From positions 13,221-77,220 of the forward strand of contig JAWKNZ010000015.1 in the NCBI GenBank assembly GCA_041391425.1: DNA of 64,000 nt, in the 5' to 3' direction. The notes below the pieces were generated by a model. The model was not told the DNA's origin, ran no database searches, and saw only the letters and a list, made by a program, of their open reading frames with translations. Positions 8,251 to 15,664 of this stretch are shown here, one piece after another. The DNA is from JAWKNZ01 sp041391425 (GTDB taxonomy: Bacteria; Bdellovibrionota_B; Oligoflexia; Oligoflexales; JAWKNZ01). Position numbers and translations under genes: made by a program. Numbering within the stretch: position 1 is the stretch's first letter; the number at the start of each line of letters is the position of its first letter.

Positions 8251-10083
8251 ATGAGGGTGGGGAGCGAGACTGGGAGTGAAGCAAAGTCACAAGTAGCTTT
8301 AGGTGTATTTTCAGATCAAAAAAAAATTTGTTGTTATTTTGCATCCAAACACAGAAAAATTTCAATTGCAGAAAGTTTTGATGGTGAAAAATTTGCACTC
8401 AGCGATGGATATTTGCCGGTAAAATCATGCATAAAAATTCATCTTAGTAAGCTTGATATTGGACAAGTTGCAATAATTGAGTCATCTAAGGGGAAGTTGT
8501 CGTTGGCTTTCTCAAAAAATCTTAAGGAATGGAAATCACTTTGCCATTTGGAAAGAAGAAAAGTTTCAGATGCAACAATCGTCCCACAATTTCAGCTGGA
8601 CGGAAAATATTTAATGCTTGTTGGTGGAAAAGTCTTGAAATTATGCTGGTCAAGAAATGCTTATTATTGGAATTTTAACAAGTTAGTGGAATTAAAAATA
8701 AAAGTAAATGAGAATGATGAAACTATTGAGTTAGATTGTGCAGAGCTCATTGAGTGTGGAATTTTGGTTTGTTATCGAATTTTGCGGACCGGAGAAAAAT
8801 TTCATACGCATCAAATATATTTAGCAATTCTTGACAAAAATGATCCGGAAAAGGTGATTTGGAATTCACAATCATTCATTTGGGAAAGTGATCCGGAATG
8901 GGGAAGGTGTCAACCGGTTGGAGCGGTATTATTTCATTCGGGAATTTATGGATTTTGGAATACCTTTAAATTTGGTTTGTTGCAGGTTCGTTATCCTACC
9001 AAAGAGTTACCATTTACATTACCAATAAACAGAAAAATTGGTTTAATTAAATCTCAAAAAAACCCTATTATTTATCCTAGATCGCAGTATCAATGGGAAA
9101 AATTTTCGACTTTTAATCCAGCTGCTTTTTTAGCTGATGGCAGAGTACATATCCTTTATAGGGCTCAAAGTGATGACCTAATGTCGAGTATTGGCTATGC
9201 TTCGTCGAGTAACGGTATTGATATTGATGAAAGATTTGAATCACCAATTTATAAACCTCAAGAAGTTTTTGAATCTTATGAGGGTAAGGATGATACTGTA
9301 AAAATAAATTCTATATATGCATCTGGTGGAGGAGTTGCCGGGTGTGAAGATCCTCGGGTAACTTTAATTGATGATACTGTATACATGACATATGTTGCCT
9401 TTGATGGATCTAATCCACCACGCATTGCACTGACATCTATTTATCTAGATGATTTTTTAGCAAAACGTTGGCGATGGAAGCGTCCGGTTCTTATTTCGCC
9501 TCCCAATATAGTTGATAAAAGCGGCGTCATTTTTCCGGAAAAAATTGATGGAAAATTTGTAATTATGCATCGAATTTTTCCTAATATTCTCATAGATTTT
9601 GAAGAATTTTTAGACTTTGATGGGCGTCGATGGCTTAGAGGAGAATATCAAATTCCTATCCTTGAAAACAGTTGGGATAGCCGTAAAATCGGTGCTGGAG
9701 CTCCACCTTTGAAGACAGAAGATGGTTGGCTTCTTATTTATTATGGAGTTGATGATAGAGATGACCGATTTTATAAGATTGGTGCAATGTTACTTGATCT
9801 AGAGGATCCTACTAAGGTTTTATATAGATCTTCTAGCCCTATTTTGGAGCCCGAAGAATGGTATGAAAATTCTGGTTTTAAACCTGGAGTTGCTTATCCG
9901 TGTGGCGCCGTTATTTTGGAAAGTGATTTGTTTGTATATTATGGCGGTGCTGATAGTGTTGTGTGTGTTGCCCAAGCAAAACTAAAAGAATTTATTCAAG
10001 CTTTAAAGGAAGAAAGTGAATTAAATTTTACTGTCGCTGAAACTCGAAGGGTCAATTATGATGCACCTTACTCGTACCACTAA
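8251..10083 (+). CDS. GH130-family glycoside phosphorylase-like protein with extra N-terminal domain
   Basis: 610 aa. Residues ~265-600 are a GH130 five-bladed propeller: GCEDPRVT, PEKIDGKFVIMHR, KIGAGAPPLKTEDGWLLIYYG and YPCGAVI...YYGGAD are hallmark segments. The family includes beta-1,2- and beta-1,4-mannooligosaccharide phosphorylases and hydrolases; which activity applies here cannot be told. Residues 1-250 look like a degenerate second propeller without those motifs. No signal peptide, so cytoplasmic. It follows the HPF-like gene by 35 bp and overlaps the next GH130 gene by 26 bp, so it is likely under the sigma-54 promoter at 7783. Confidence 0.8.
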   Translation: MRVGSETGSEAKSQVALGVFSDQKKICCYFASKHRKISIAESFDGEKFALSDGYLPVKSCIKIHLSKLDIGQVAIIESSKGKLSLAFSKNLKEWKSLCHLERRKVSDATIVPQFQLDGKYLMLVGGKVLKLCWSRNAYYWNFNKLVELKIKVNENDETIELDCAELIECGILVCYRILRTGEKFHTHQIYLAILDKNDPEKVIWNSQSFIWESDPEWGRCQPVGAVLFHSGIYGFWNTFKFGLLQVRYPTKELPFTLPINRKIGLIKSQKNPIIYPRSQYQWEKFSTFNPAAFLADGRVHILYRAQSDDLMSSIGYASSSNGIDIDERFESPIYKPQEVFESYEGKDDTVKINSIYASGGGVAGCEDPRVTLIDDTVYMTYVAFDGSNPPRIALTSIYLDDFLAKRWRWKRPVLISPPNIVDKSGVIFPEKIDGKFVIMHRIFPNILIDFEEFLDFDGRRWLRGEYQIPILENSWDSRKIGAGAPPLKTEDGWLLIYYGVDDRDDRFYKIGAMLLDLEDPTKVLYRSSSPILEPEEWYENSGFKPGVAYPCGAVILESDLFVYYGGADSVVCVAQAKLKEFIQALKEESELNFTVAETRRVNYDAPYSYH

Positions 10084-11992
10084 AAATCCTATACTGACAC
10101 CGGATGCGAAAACTGAATGGGAAAGTTTTGCTACATTCAATGGCAATGTTTTCTTGTGGAAGGGCTCATACCATATGGTATATAGAGCACTTTCTAGTAT
10201 TCGTCGGTTTGAGGGTAACGATCTTCGAATGTCATCGGTTGGTAGAGCTGTTTCTGTAGATGGAGTCACGTTTACTCGAGAAGGTCTTTTTCTTAGGCCT
10301 GAACCTTCATGGGATCGTTTTGGCTGTGAAGATCCACGGGTCACTATAATGGACGATAAAATTTATTTATTCTATACCGCTATAGGTGCATATCCATTTG
10401 ATCCAGCTCATATTCGAGCAGGAGTTGCTGTTTATAAGGATCTAGAGGAACTTCCAGAAAGGCATCTTTTAACTCCCTTTAACGCAAAAGCTATGGTAAT
10501 GTTTCCTGAAAAAATTGCTGGGAAATACGTAGTTTTAGTTACAGCTAATACTGATTTACCACCTTCGACAATTGGTGTTGCCAGTTTTGAAAATATCCAA
10601 CAGCTTTGGTCGAGAACTTTTTGGAAGCACTGGTATCATGATTTAACATCTCATGAATTACACTTAAAAAGATTAAATACGGATCAAGTTGAGGTTGGCT
10701 CAGCCCCACTAAAAACTGATCAAGGTTGGCTTTTAATCTATTGTCGTATTCAAAATTATGGTCATCCAGGCACAGTTTTTGGCATCGAAGCTGCTTTACT
10801 AGATTTGAAAGATCCAAAAATAATTATTGCTCGAACTAGAGGTCCAATTCTTGTTCCGGAAGTCGGTTATGAAACCCATGGCACGGTTCCCAATGTAATT
10901 TTTCCTTCGGGAGCTATGATTGTTGGTGAAGAATTACGAGTTTACTATGGAGGAGCTGATACGGTCTGTGCATTAGCAACTTGTAATTTGGATATGCTTC
11001 TTAAGAGTTTGACTCCTGAGTGTATTAGCTTTCCGCGGTTTGTCCGCTCTTCACAAAACCCGGTGTTAACATCAAGATGGGATTGTGATTGGGAGCGTCT
11101 CGGAGTTTATAACCCGGGTGTTCTTCAAGATAACAATAAAATACATGTGATCTATCGGGCACAAGATAATTCAGGGACATCTACTTTTGGTTTAGCTAGT
11201 TATACTAGTAATGGCCTCAAATTGCAAGAACGAGGAAGGACTCCTATATATGTTCCAAGAGGTGATTTTGAAATAAAGACTTCATCTAATGGATTCTCGG
11301 GGTGTGAAGACCCACGTCTTACTAAAATAGGGGATGACGTTTTTATGCTTTATACAGCTTATAGAGGTGATAGTCCTCCTCGTGTAGCACTGACTCAGAT
11401 TGAAATCGAAGATTTTCGAAGTAAAAATTGGCAAGCTTGGAAGCATCCAATTTTGATTTCGCCTCCTGGTATTGCCGACAAAGATGCTTGTTTTTTCCCG
11501 GAAAAAATAAATGATAATTTTGTGACGATTCACAGAATTGAGCCTGATATTGTTTTTGACTATCGGCCTGAGTTTAATTTTGATGGCAAATCACGTTGGT
11601 TGGAGGCTCAAGCAAGTATTACACCCCGTAAAGGCAGTTGGGAAGGCATTAAGATTGGAGCTAATACCCCTCCACTTAAAACTGAATCAGGTTGGCTATT
11701 GTTCTACCATGGGGTTGGAAGTCATGATCATCATTATCGTCTTGGAGCTTTGCTATTAGATTTGAAGAATCCCGCAAATATTTTAGGACGAAGTTTCGAT
11801 CCTATTTTAGAGCCTGAAATGCGCTATGAAAAATTCGGTCAAGTACGCAATGTAGTTTTCCCCTGTGGTTTTGCTGTGGTTGAAGATGATATTTTTATTT
11901 TTTATGGTGGGGCTGATACATATACCTGTTTAGCATCCGTTTCTCTTTCTAATCTCCTTTTGTACCTTAAAGGTTGTGGAAGCCTACAATAG
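10058..11992 (+). CDS. tandem GH130 protein with two complete propeller domains
   Basis: 644 aa made of two GH130 units in a row: 1-320 and 330-644. Each has the set GCEDPRxT, PEKI, (A/V)GS/ANxPPLKT..GWL and FPxG...YYGGADT. Typical GH130 enzymes are ~300-390 aa single domains, so a fused pair is unusual; one half may be catalytic and the other binding. Start is GTC-spaced ATG-ATG at 10058/10061 inside the previous gene, indicating translational coupling. No signal peptide. No terminator was seen directly after it. Substrate unknown; mannosides are the family norm. Confidence 0.8.
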   Translation: MMHLTRTTKNPILTPDAKTEWESFATFNGNVFLWKGSYHMVYRALSSIRRFEGNDLRMSSVGRAVSVDGVTFTREGLFLRPEPSWDRFGCEDPRVTIMDDKIYLFYTAIGAYPFDPAHIRAGVAVYKDLEELPERHLLTPFNAKAMVMFPEKIAGKYVVLVTANTDLPPSTIGVASFENIQQLWSRTFWKHWYHDLTSHELHLKRLNTDQVEVGSAPLKTDQGWLLIYCRIQNYGHPGTVFGIEAALLDLKDPKIIIARTRGPILVPEVGYETHGTVPNVIFPSGAMIVGEELRVYYGGADTVCALATCNLDMLLKSLTPECISFPRFVRSSQNPVLTSRWDCDWERLGVYNPGVLQDNNKIHVIYRAQDNSGTSTFGLASYTSNGLKLQERGRTPIYVPRGDFEIKTSSNGFSGCEDPRLTKIGDDVFMLYTAYRGDSPPRVALTQIEIEDFRSKNWQAWKHPILISPPGIADKDACFFPEKINDNFVTIHRIEPDIVFDYRPEFNFDGKSRWLEAQASITPRKGSWEGIKIGANTPPLKTESGWLLFYHGVGSHDHHYRLGALLLDLKNPANILGRSFDPILEPEMRYEKFGQVRNVVFPCGFAVVEDDIFIFYGGADTYTCLASVSLSNLLLYLKGCGSLQ

Positions 11993-12055
11993 CTTATAGC
12001 AAATATATAGTATGCGAATCTTTATAGGTAAATACAGTACTATGCAAGTTGGATT

Positions 12056-12070
12056 TGGAATAAAAAATGC
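12056..12070 (+). promoter_or_regulatory. possible sigma-54-type promoter of the CsbD-like gene
   Basis: TGGAATAAAAAATGC keeps GG-N10-GC but has ATGC instead of TTGC; 64 bp before the start at 12134. Weaker than the other members of the set. Confidence 0.4.
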
Positions 12071-12133
12071 ATTTAAGTACGTTGCCAAGCGTTGTGTAAG
12101 GTTCTTTATTTATGGAAATTTATGAGGAGTTAA

Positions 12134-12349
12134 ATGATGGAAAAACAAGCTGATTTACAAATTAGAAGCCAACTGACATCAAAATGGCCAAAGTTTTCTA
12201 AGGTTGAGGTAGATGACATTTTAAGCCATCATGACCATTTAAGAAACTCGCTAAAAAAGCACTATAAAATGGACGATAAGGAGGCAAAGAAAGAAGAAGA
12301 AATGTTTTTCAAAAGCTATGGTTCGAAAAAGACTTCAGCTTGTGGCTAA
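12134..12349 (+). CDS. CsbD-like stress protein
   Basis: 71 aa, hydrophilic and highly charged. The segment RSQLTSKWPKFSKVEVDDIL...DHLRNSLKKHYKMDDKEAKKE follows the CsbD pattern (KWGKLTDDDLxxIxGxxxxLxxxLxxxYGxxxxEAE). CsbD proteins are small, abundant general stress proteins of unclear mechanism. GAGGAG stands five to eight bases before the ATG-ATG start. It forms a single-gene unit closed by a clear terminator at 12386 and lies within the stress island. Confidence 0.65.
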   Translation: MMEKQADLQIRSQLTSKWPKFSKVEVDDILSHHDHLRNSLKKHYKMDDKEAKKEEEMFFKSYGSKKTSACG

Positions 12350-12385
12350 CATAAGAAAAGATTTCTAAGTTAAGATAAATTTGTG

Positions 12386-12420
12386 ATGGAGAGATAGAAT
12401 CTCTCCATTTTTCTTATTTT
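12386..12420 (+). terminator. rho-independent terminator after the CsbD-like gene
   Basis: Stem ATGGAGAGAT (12386-12395), loop AGA, stem ATCTCTCCAT (12399-12408), then a T-rich tail TTTTCTTATTTT. Confidence 0.9.
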
Positions 12421-12519
12421 CTGCAAACAGGTTTTCAGGGCTGGATCTGATATTTGTATTTTATTTGTTATCAAGAGTATTTGCTATTTTGTCTACATTT
12501 TGTCGAAATACATTTATTT

Positions 12520-12769
12520 GAAACTATTTGATAGCAATTATTGGGTTAGCAGGATGCATGACACCGATGAGTACTCAAGAAATAAAGGTTTTAACTAGTT
12601 GTGGTCATACTAAACTAGATTAAATTCGGAAGAATTTGTTAAAAAATGGATTCGAAATATCTTCCCAAAGTTAGAAGGCTTTGCAAGCTAAGTTCAAAGG
12701 CATAGAAACGATGATTAATGGAAAAATTTCCAAGCGTATGACAATAATTAAAGGGTGAATTATTGCTGA
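12520..12769 (+). other. decayed small lipoprotein-like stretch
   Basis: Between the terminator and the convergent minus-strand gene, the plus strand reads LIAIIGLAGCMTPMSTQEIKV followed by SCGHTKLD and a stop, then, one frame over, IRKNLLKNGFEISS and FKGIETMINGK. LAGC resembles a lipobox, but no proper start and several stops are present. It looks like a degraded small lipoprotein gene. Evidence is weak. Confidence 0.25.
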
Positions 12770-13257
12770 TTAGAGATTATTGGAAGCATTGAAATAGTCT
12801 ATTACAAACCGATCTAGTTGCGAGGGAGACAATTTTCCTAATGTTATTGTTTCGGAGTCCAATTTTGTTCCTAATTGGCTATGTTTCTGGATTTCATGTA
12901 ACAGTTCGTCCTTGTTGAGCCAGGTCCGAGCAATACAATGCGGATTGCATTATCAATCAATTCTATTATGTTTTGAAAATATTTTTTTTTGATTTCTTCT
13001 CGCCAACGGTGTTCATTATGCTCGGAAGCGAGGGAATATTCTGCATATGGCCGATTTGCATGGGTTCCACCTGTAGATTTTCGCCTTTTAGGAAAATTTG
13101 ATGGAATTGTTATCCTATTTATGCTACTGTTTTCAACACTGAGAATATGAGCTGTTTTATGATCGAGCCAAACGGCAATAAACCTTTTAGGCTTACTTAA
13201 ATGAGGTTTCTTAGTTGAGCGGGTTTTAATATCTTGAGTGCGTAATTGTTTGTACAT
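12770..13257 (-). pseudogene. translational-machinery/eRF1-domain-like stress protein, frameshifted
   Basis: ATG at 13255-13257 behind a strong GGAGG. It starts with KRFIAVWLDHKTAHILSV and continues to HRWREEIKKKYFQNI and IVLLGPGSTR, matching a family usually annotated as translational machinery protein (eRF1 domain 3-like), found in stress clusters. The frame then ends early at 12871; one frame over it continues LLHEIQKHSQLGTKLDSE and LSPSQLDRFVIDYF to a stop at 12770, the expected C-terminus. The 488-bp span is one base short of 163 codons, so a single-base deletion near 12905 explains it. It is the third gene of the PDZ operon. Molecular role of the family is not established. Confidence 0.65.
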
Positions 13258-13279
13258 TTTTCCTCCTAAGTAGTGATCC

Positions 13280-13534
13280 TTATGATTTGTTTGAAGGTTT
13301 TGGTGAAGGTCTTTTTATTTCATCAGGATAGTCAATCGATGGATGTTTACCATTTTTAGGAAAAAAACGATCTTCTTCATGATTTTCAATATCAGGAGGT
13401 GATTTTTCATTGGGGCGAGTTTTTTTTCTTTTTTTTCCTTTATCCACAAAATATTTTTCCTTTAGAACATTTGCATTGATTTGTCGATTATTCCATAATG
13501 GAAAAGGTCGATAAATGGATATATGGACTTTCAT
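13280..13534 (-). CDS. small Lys/Pro-rich hypothetical protein
   Basis: 84 aa, no signal peptide. The N-terminal third is ordinary (MKVHISIYRPFPLWNN); the rest is rich in Lys, Pro, Glu and Asp and probably disordered. The start lies one base after the stop of the PDZ lipoprotein gene, with GGAG upstream, and the translational-machinery-like gene follows at 22 bp, so it is the middle gene of a three-gene operon. No family recognised. Confidence 0.5.
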   Translation of the reverse strand: MKVHISIYRPFPLWNNRQINANVLKEKYFVDKGKKRKKTRPNEKSPPDIENHEEDRFFPKNGKHPSIDYPDEIKRPSPKPSNKS

Positions 13535-13535
13535 T

Positions 13536-13868
13536 TTAACGATTTACTCCATTATTTATGATTTTTAGTGTAATAAACATAAATTCTCCATTACGTTCAA
13601 TTCTTACGTCGACGATTTTCTTATTACGTGTTTGTTCTCTAAATTGGTGAAGCGTATTTACCGGTATATGATCAACATCAATAATGACATCACCAATTTG
13701 AAATCCTGCACTGGATGCTAACGGTCCATTAATGATACCTAGGTCTTGCGTTATTGCTTTACTAGTTGTGCTAACGGCTATCGATTCAACAGTCCCTAGA
13801 TCTTGGGTATTACATGCGACCAGCATTGCCAATAAAATTAATAAAAAATGGGTATTCAATAGCTTCAC
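13536..13868 (-). CDS. PDZ-domain lipoprotein
   Basis: About 110 aa. The N-terminus ends in a lipobox (AMLVAC), so the mature protein starts at a lipidated Cys. Residues ~45-105 form a PDZ-like domain (GIINGPLASSAGFQIGDVII, then VDVRIERNGE), as in HtrA/DegP proteases but without the protease part. It may present or sense misfolded envelope proteins. The longest frame starts with GTG at 13868, directly after a G7 run; a TTG at 13859 has better spacing from that run as ribosome site. It heads the operon and lies behind a sigma-54-like site at 13896. Confidence 0.65.
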   Translation of the reverse strand: MKLLNTHFLLILLAMLVACNTQDLGTVESIAVSTTSKAITQDLGIINGPLASSAGFQIGDVIIDVDHIPVNTLHQFREQTRNKKIVDVRIERNGEFMFITLKIINNGVNR

Positions 13869-13895
13869 CCCCCCAATCAGTTATCGATATGACAT

Positions 13896-13910
13896 GCAAT
13901 ATCTATACCT
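13896..13910 (-). promoter_or_regulatory. possible sigma-54-type promoter of the PDZ operon
   Basis: Minus strand AGGTATAGATATTGC: GG-N10-GC with a good TTGC box but A instead of T before GG. About 30 bp from the gene start. Confidence 0.45.
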
Positions 13911-14091
13911 TAACTTAAGTCCTTTATGTAAAAGATGGTCGATTCATTTCTTATTTGATTGACAGCATCCTTGTTTGAGCGTAATGGAATAATTAATACG
14001 AAAAACATATGAATATTGATGAACAATTGGAAAATAGAAATTTGCCAATTGTTGTTAGCAATAATTTGGGATAGATGTGTTGATATAATAG

Positions 14092-14264
14092 TAAATCCTG
14101 GATCTGAAATTTTTTGAAAAACTGTAGTATTTTCAAAGGATTCTAAGTTCGGCCGGGTGCTAGGCGCGAGAAGGAGGGAAACCGCAGTGTACATGTTGCT
14201 ACATGAGGATTTCCTGACGACGAAGCAACGCCGCAACCAGCTAGAAATTCGGATCCGGGGTAAA
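14092..14264. repeat. palindromic GTAC-core element, family A copy 2
   Basis: Nearly identical to 7531-7702: left end AATCCTGGATCTGAAATTTT, core ACCGCAGTGTACATG and TACATGAGGATTTCC, right end CTAGAAATTCGGATCCGGGG. Ends are imperfect inverted repeats sharing GGATC(T/C)GAAAT. Open frames across it are by chance. It lies between the PDZ operon promoter and the 3' end of the OmpA-like gene. Confidence 0.85.
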
Positions 14265-14375
14265 TTTATATGCATCCTCCATTGTAAGAATATCTCCTCA
14301 CAATGCAACTCTTCTAACTGCAACAGTATTGTAGTTAGAAGAAATTTCTATTAAGTTATTTAAATTGAGAGCAAA

Positions 14376-14969
14376 TTAATGAACTATGCTTTTCCGTAGG
14401 TGTTCTACTACCAGTACAGCTTTTGAAGGACCGCCATGATTGCGAAATAGAATAATTTCAGGTTTAATCTTTCCTTTGTAATTGTTGGTGGAAAAAACTT
14501 TCCTAAGAACAGATGATTCAGTCTGAAAAACTTCTGCTAGCCAGTTAGCTCCTTCTGCCATATTATAAACGTGAACCCATCTAACTTCTAAATCATGTTT
14601 TAAAAAATTTTTAATATTATGACCTCTATTCTCTGCTAATTTCCGATCGCCCTTAGGTAAATCATCTCTAGAATTAGCTGGAAAAGGTTGATCTGACCAA
14701 ACTGCAATTTTAATTTCTTGAACTTTACCTTCGCTGCGTGCTTTGTCAATTAAGGTTTCTATCATTTCTTTACTTTTTGCAGTTAATTCATTACTGTCCT
14801 TGGAGAATTCAATTGTCACAACTTTGAGAGTCTTGATTTGATTATTATTTGTGTTTGGTCTTTCTTCTGTACCTTTATCAGTATTTTGTATCTCACTTTG
14901 TGCCGAAAAGCTGCTTAGCATGGTGACCATCATTAATGATCCGTGTAATAAGGCCGAGTTTAACTTCAT
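14376..14969 (-). CDS. secreted OmpA/MotB-like domain protein
   Basis: 197 aa from the ATG at 14967-14969, which has GGAGG upstream; the longer frame is unlikely. The signal peptide ends near SSFSAQS. The C-terminal two thirds (VTIEFSKDSNELTAKSKEMIETLIDKA, AENRGHNIKNFLK) follow the OmpA-like pattern in which a beta strand with F-x-x-x-S-x-x-L leads to a peptidoglycan-binding helix and an R-A-x-x-(V/I) turn; similarity is moderate. It probably attaches to or senses the cell wall. A sigma-54-type promoter lies at 15007. A 9-bp hairpin without T-run (14312-14342) lies downstream. Confidence 0.55.
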   Translation of the reverse strand: MKLNSALLHGSLMMVTMLSSFSAQSEIQNTDKGTEERPNTNNNQIKTLKVVTIEFSKDSNELTAKSKEMIETLIDKARSEGKVQEIKIAVWSDQPFPANSRDDLPKGDRKLAENRGHNIKNFLKHDLEVRWVHVYNMAEGANWLAEVFQTESSVLRKVFSTNNYKGKIKPEIILFRNHGGPSKAVLVVEHLRKSIVH

Positions 14970-15006
14970 TTCTATTCCTCCTATATAAAAATGCAAGATG
15001 AAAGCA

Positions 15007-15021
15007 GCAAGAAGTAGGCCA
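15007..15021 (-). promoter_or_regulatory. sigma-54-type promoter of the OmpA-like gene
   Basis: Minus strand TTGGCCTACTTCTTGC, with GG and GC 10 bp apart and close to consensus; about 38 bp upstream of the ATG at 14969. Confidence 0.65.
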
Positions 15022-15165
15022 ATTGACTGATTATTTGAAGCTTTAGGATTTGTGAATAATTTGTTTGCGTAGTTAGATTTTGTTCTTCAAAATTGTAAAT
15101 AACTTCAATTCTTATAATTTGAAAAATTGTATTAAATGTATTTTCGGGGGTATTATTTGAAAAAT

Positions 15166-15650
15166 TTAGATTATAACTTGGGTTTGAGGCCCGATGAGCT
15201 TGTTTTGTGTAAACTCATTGTTGATTTTCTCATGTATAGATAAGATTGATGGTATTGCTATACGTATGATATCTTCCATTTCTTCGACAAAATGGAAATT
15301 TATTTCTGATATGACTGTCTCAGGTATTTTATCTAAGTCTCTTTTCTTTGCATTAGGTAAGACAATGTGCCGGATGCTTGCTCGGTGTGCAGCTAGAACC
15401 TTTTCCTTTATGCCACCTACAGGAAGAATGAGGTATTCTTATATTTGTTAGTTGTTCCTGTAGTACATTTATTTCTTCCTTCTCTTCATTTTCGCCAAGC
15501 TCTTTTTGAATTTCATTCAGTTGCCTTCTCAATACATATTCTCTTTGCTCTTTCCTTAAGTCGCCTGCTACCCGATTTGAAATTTTTTCTCTTATTTTTT
15601 GTACGCTAAGTTCATTGGCATATAAATTGCTGGCTTTACTTTGAATTATT
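15166..15650 (-). pseudogene. lon: internally deleted lon protease remnant
   Basis: On the minus strand, 15640-15440 reads KISNRVAGDLRKEQREYVLR and RQLNEIQKELGENEEKEEI, the coiled region ahead of the Lon AAA+ domain. It then jumps directly to ILPVGGIKEKVLAAHRA, IVLPNAKKRDLDKIPE and FHFVEEMEDIIRIAI, the C-terminal end of the Lon protease domain, ending at 15166. The whole ATPase domain and the catalytic Ser are missing, as is the N-terminus. So about 600 codons were lost by an internal deletion. No intact lon is in the window. Confidence 0.85.
15616..15630 (+). promoter_or_regulatory. sigma-54-type promoter of the peroxidase-like gene
   Basis: TTGGCATATAAATTGC (15615-15630), an excellent -24/-12 match, 35 bp before the ATG at 15665. 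It overlaps the end of the lon remnant on the other strand. Confidence 0.7.
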
Positions 15651-15664
15651 GTTGGGGGGAACTT

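Noticed and set aside
15194..15451. 85-codon plus-strand frame
   Set aside because: It is antisense to the lon remnant.
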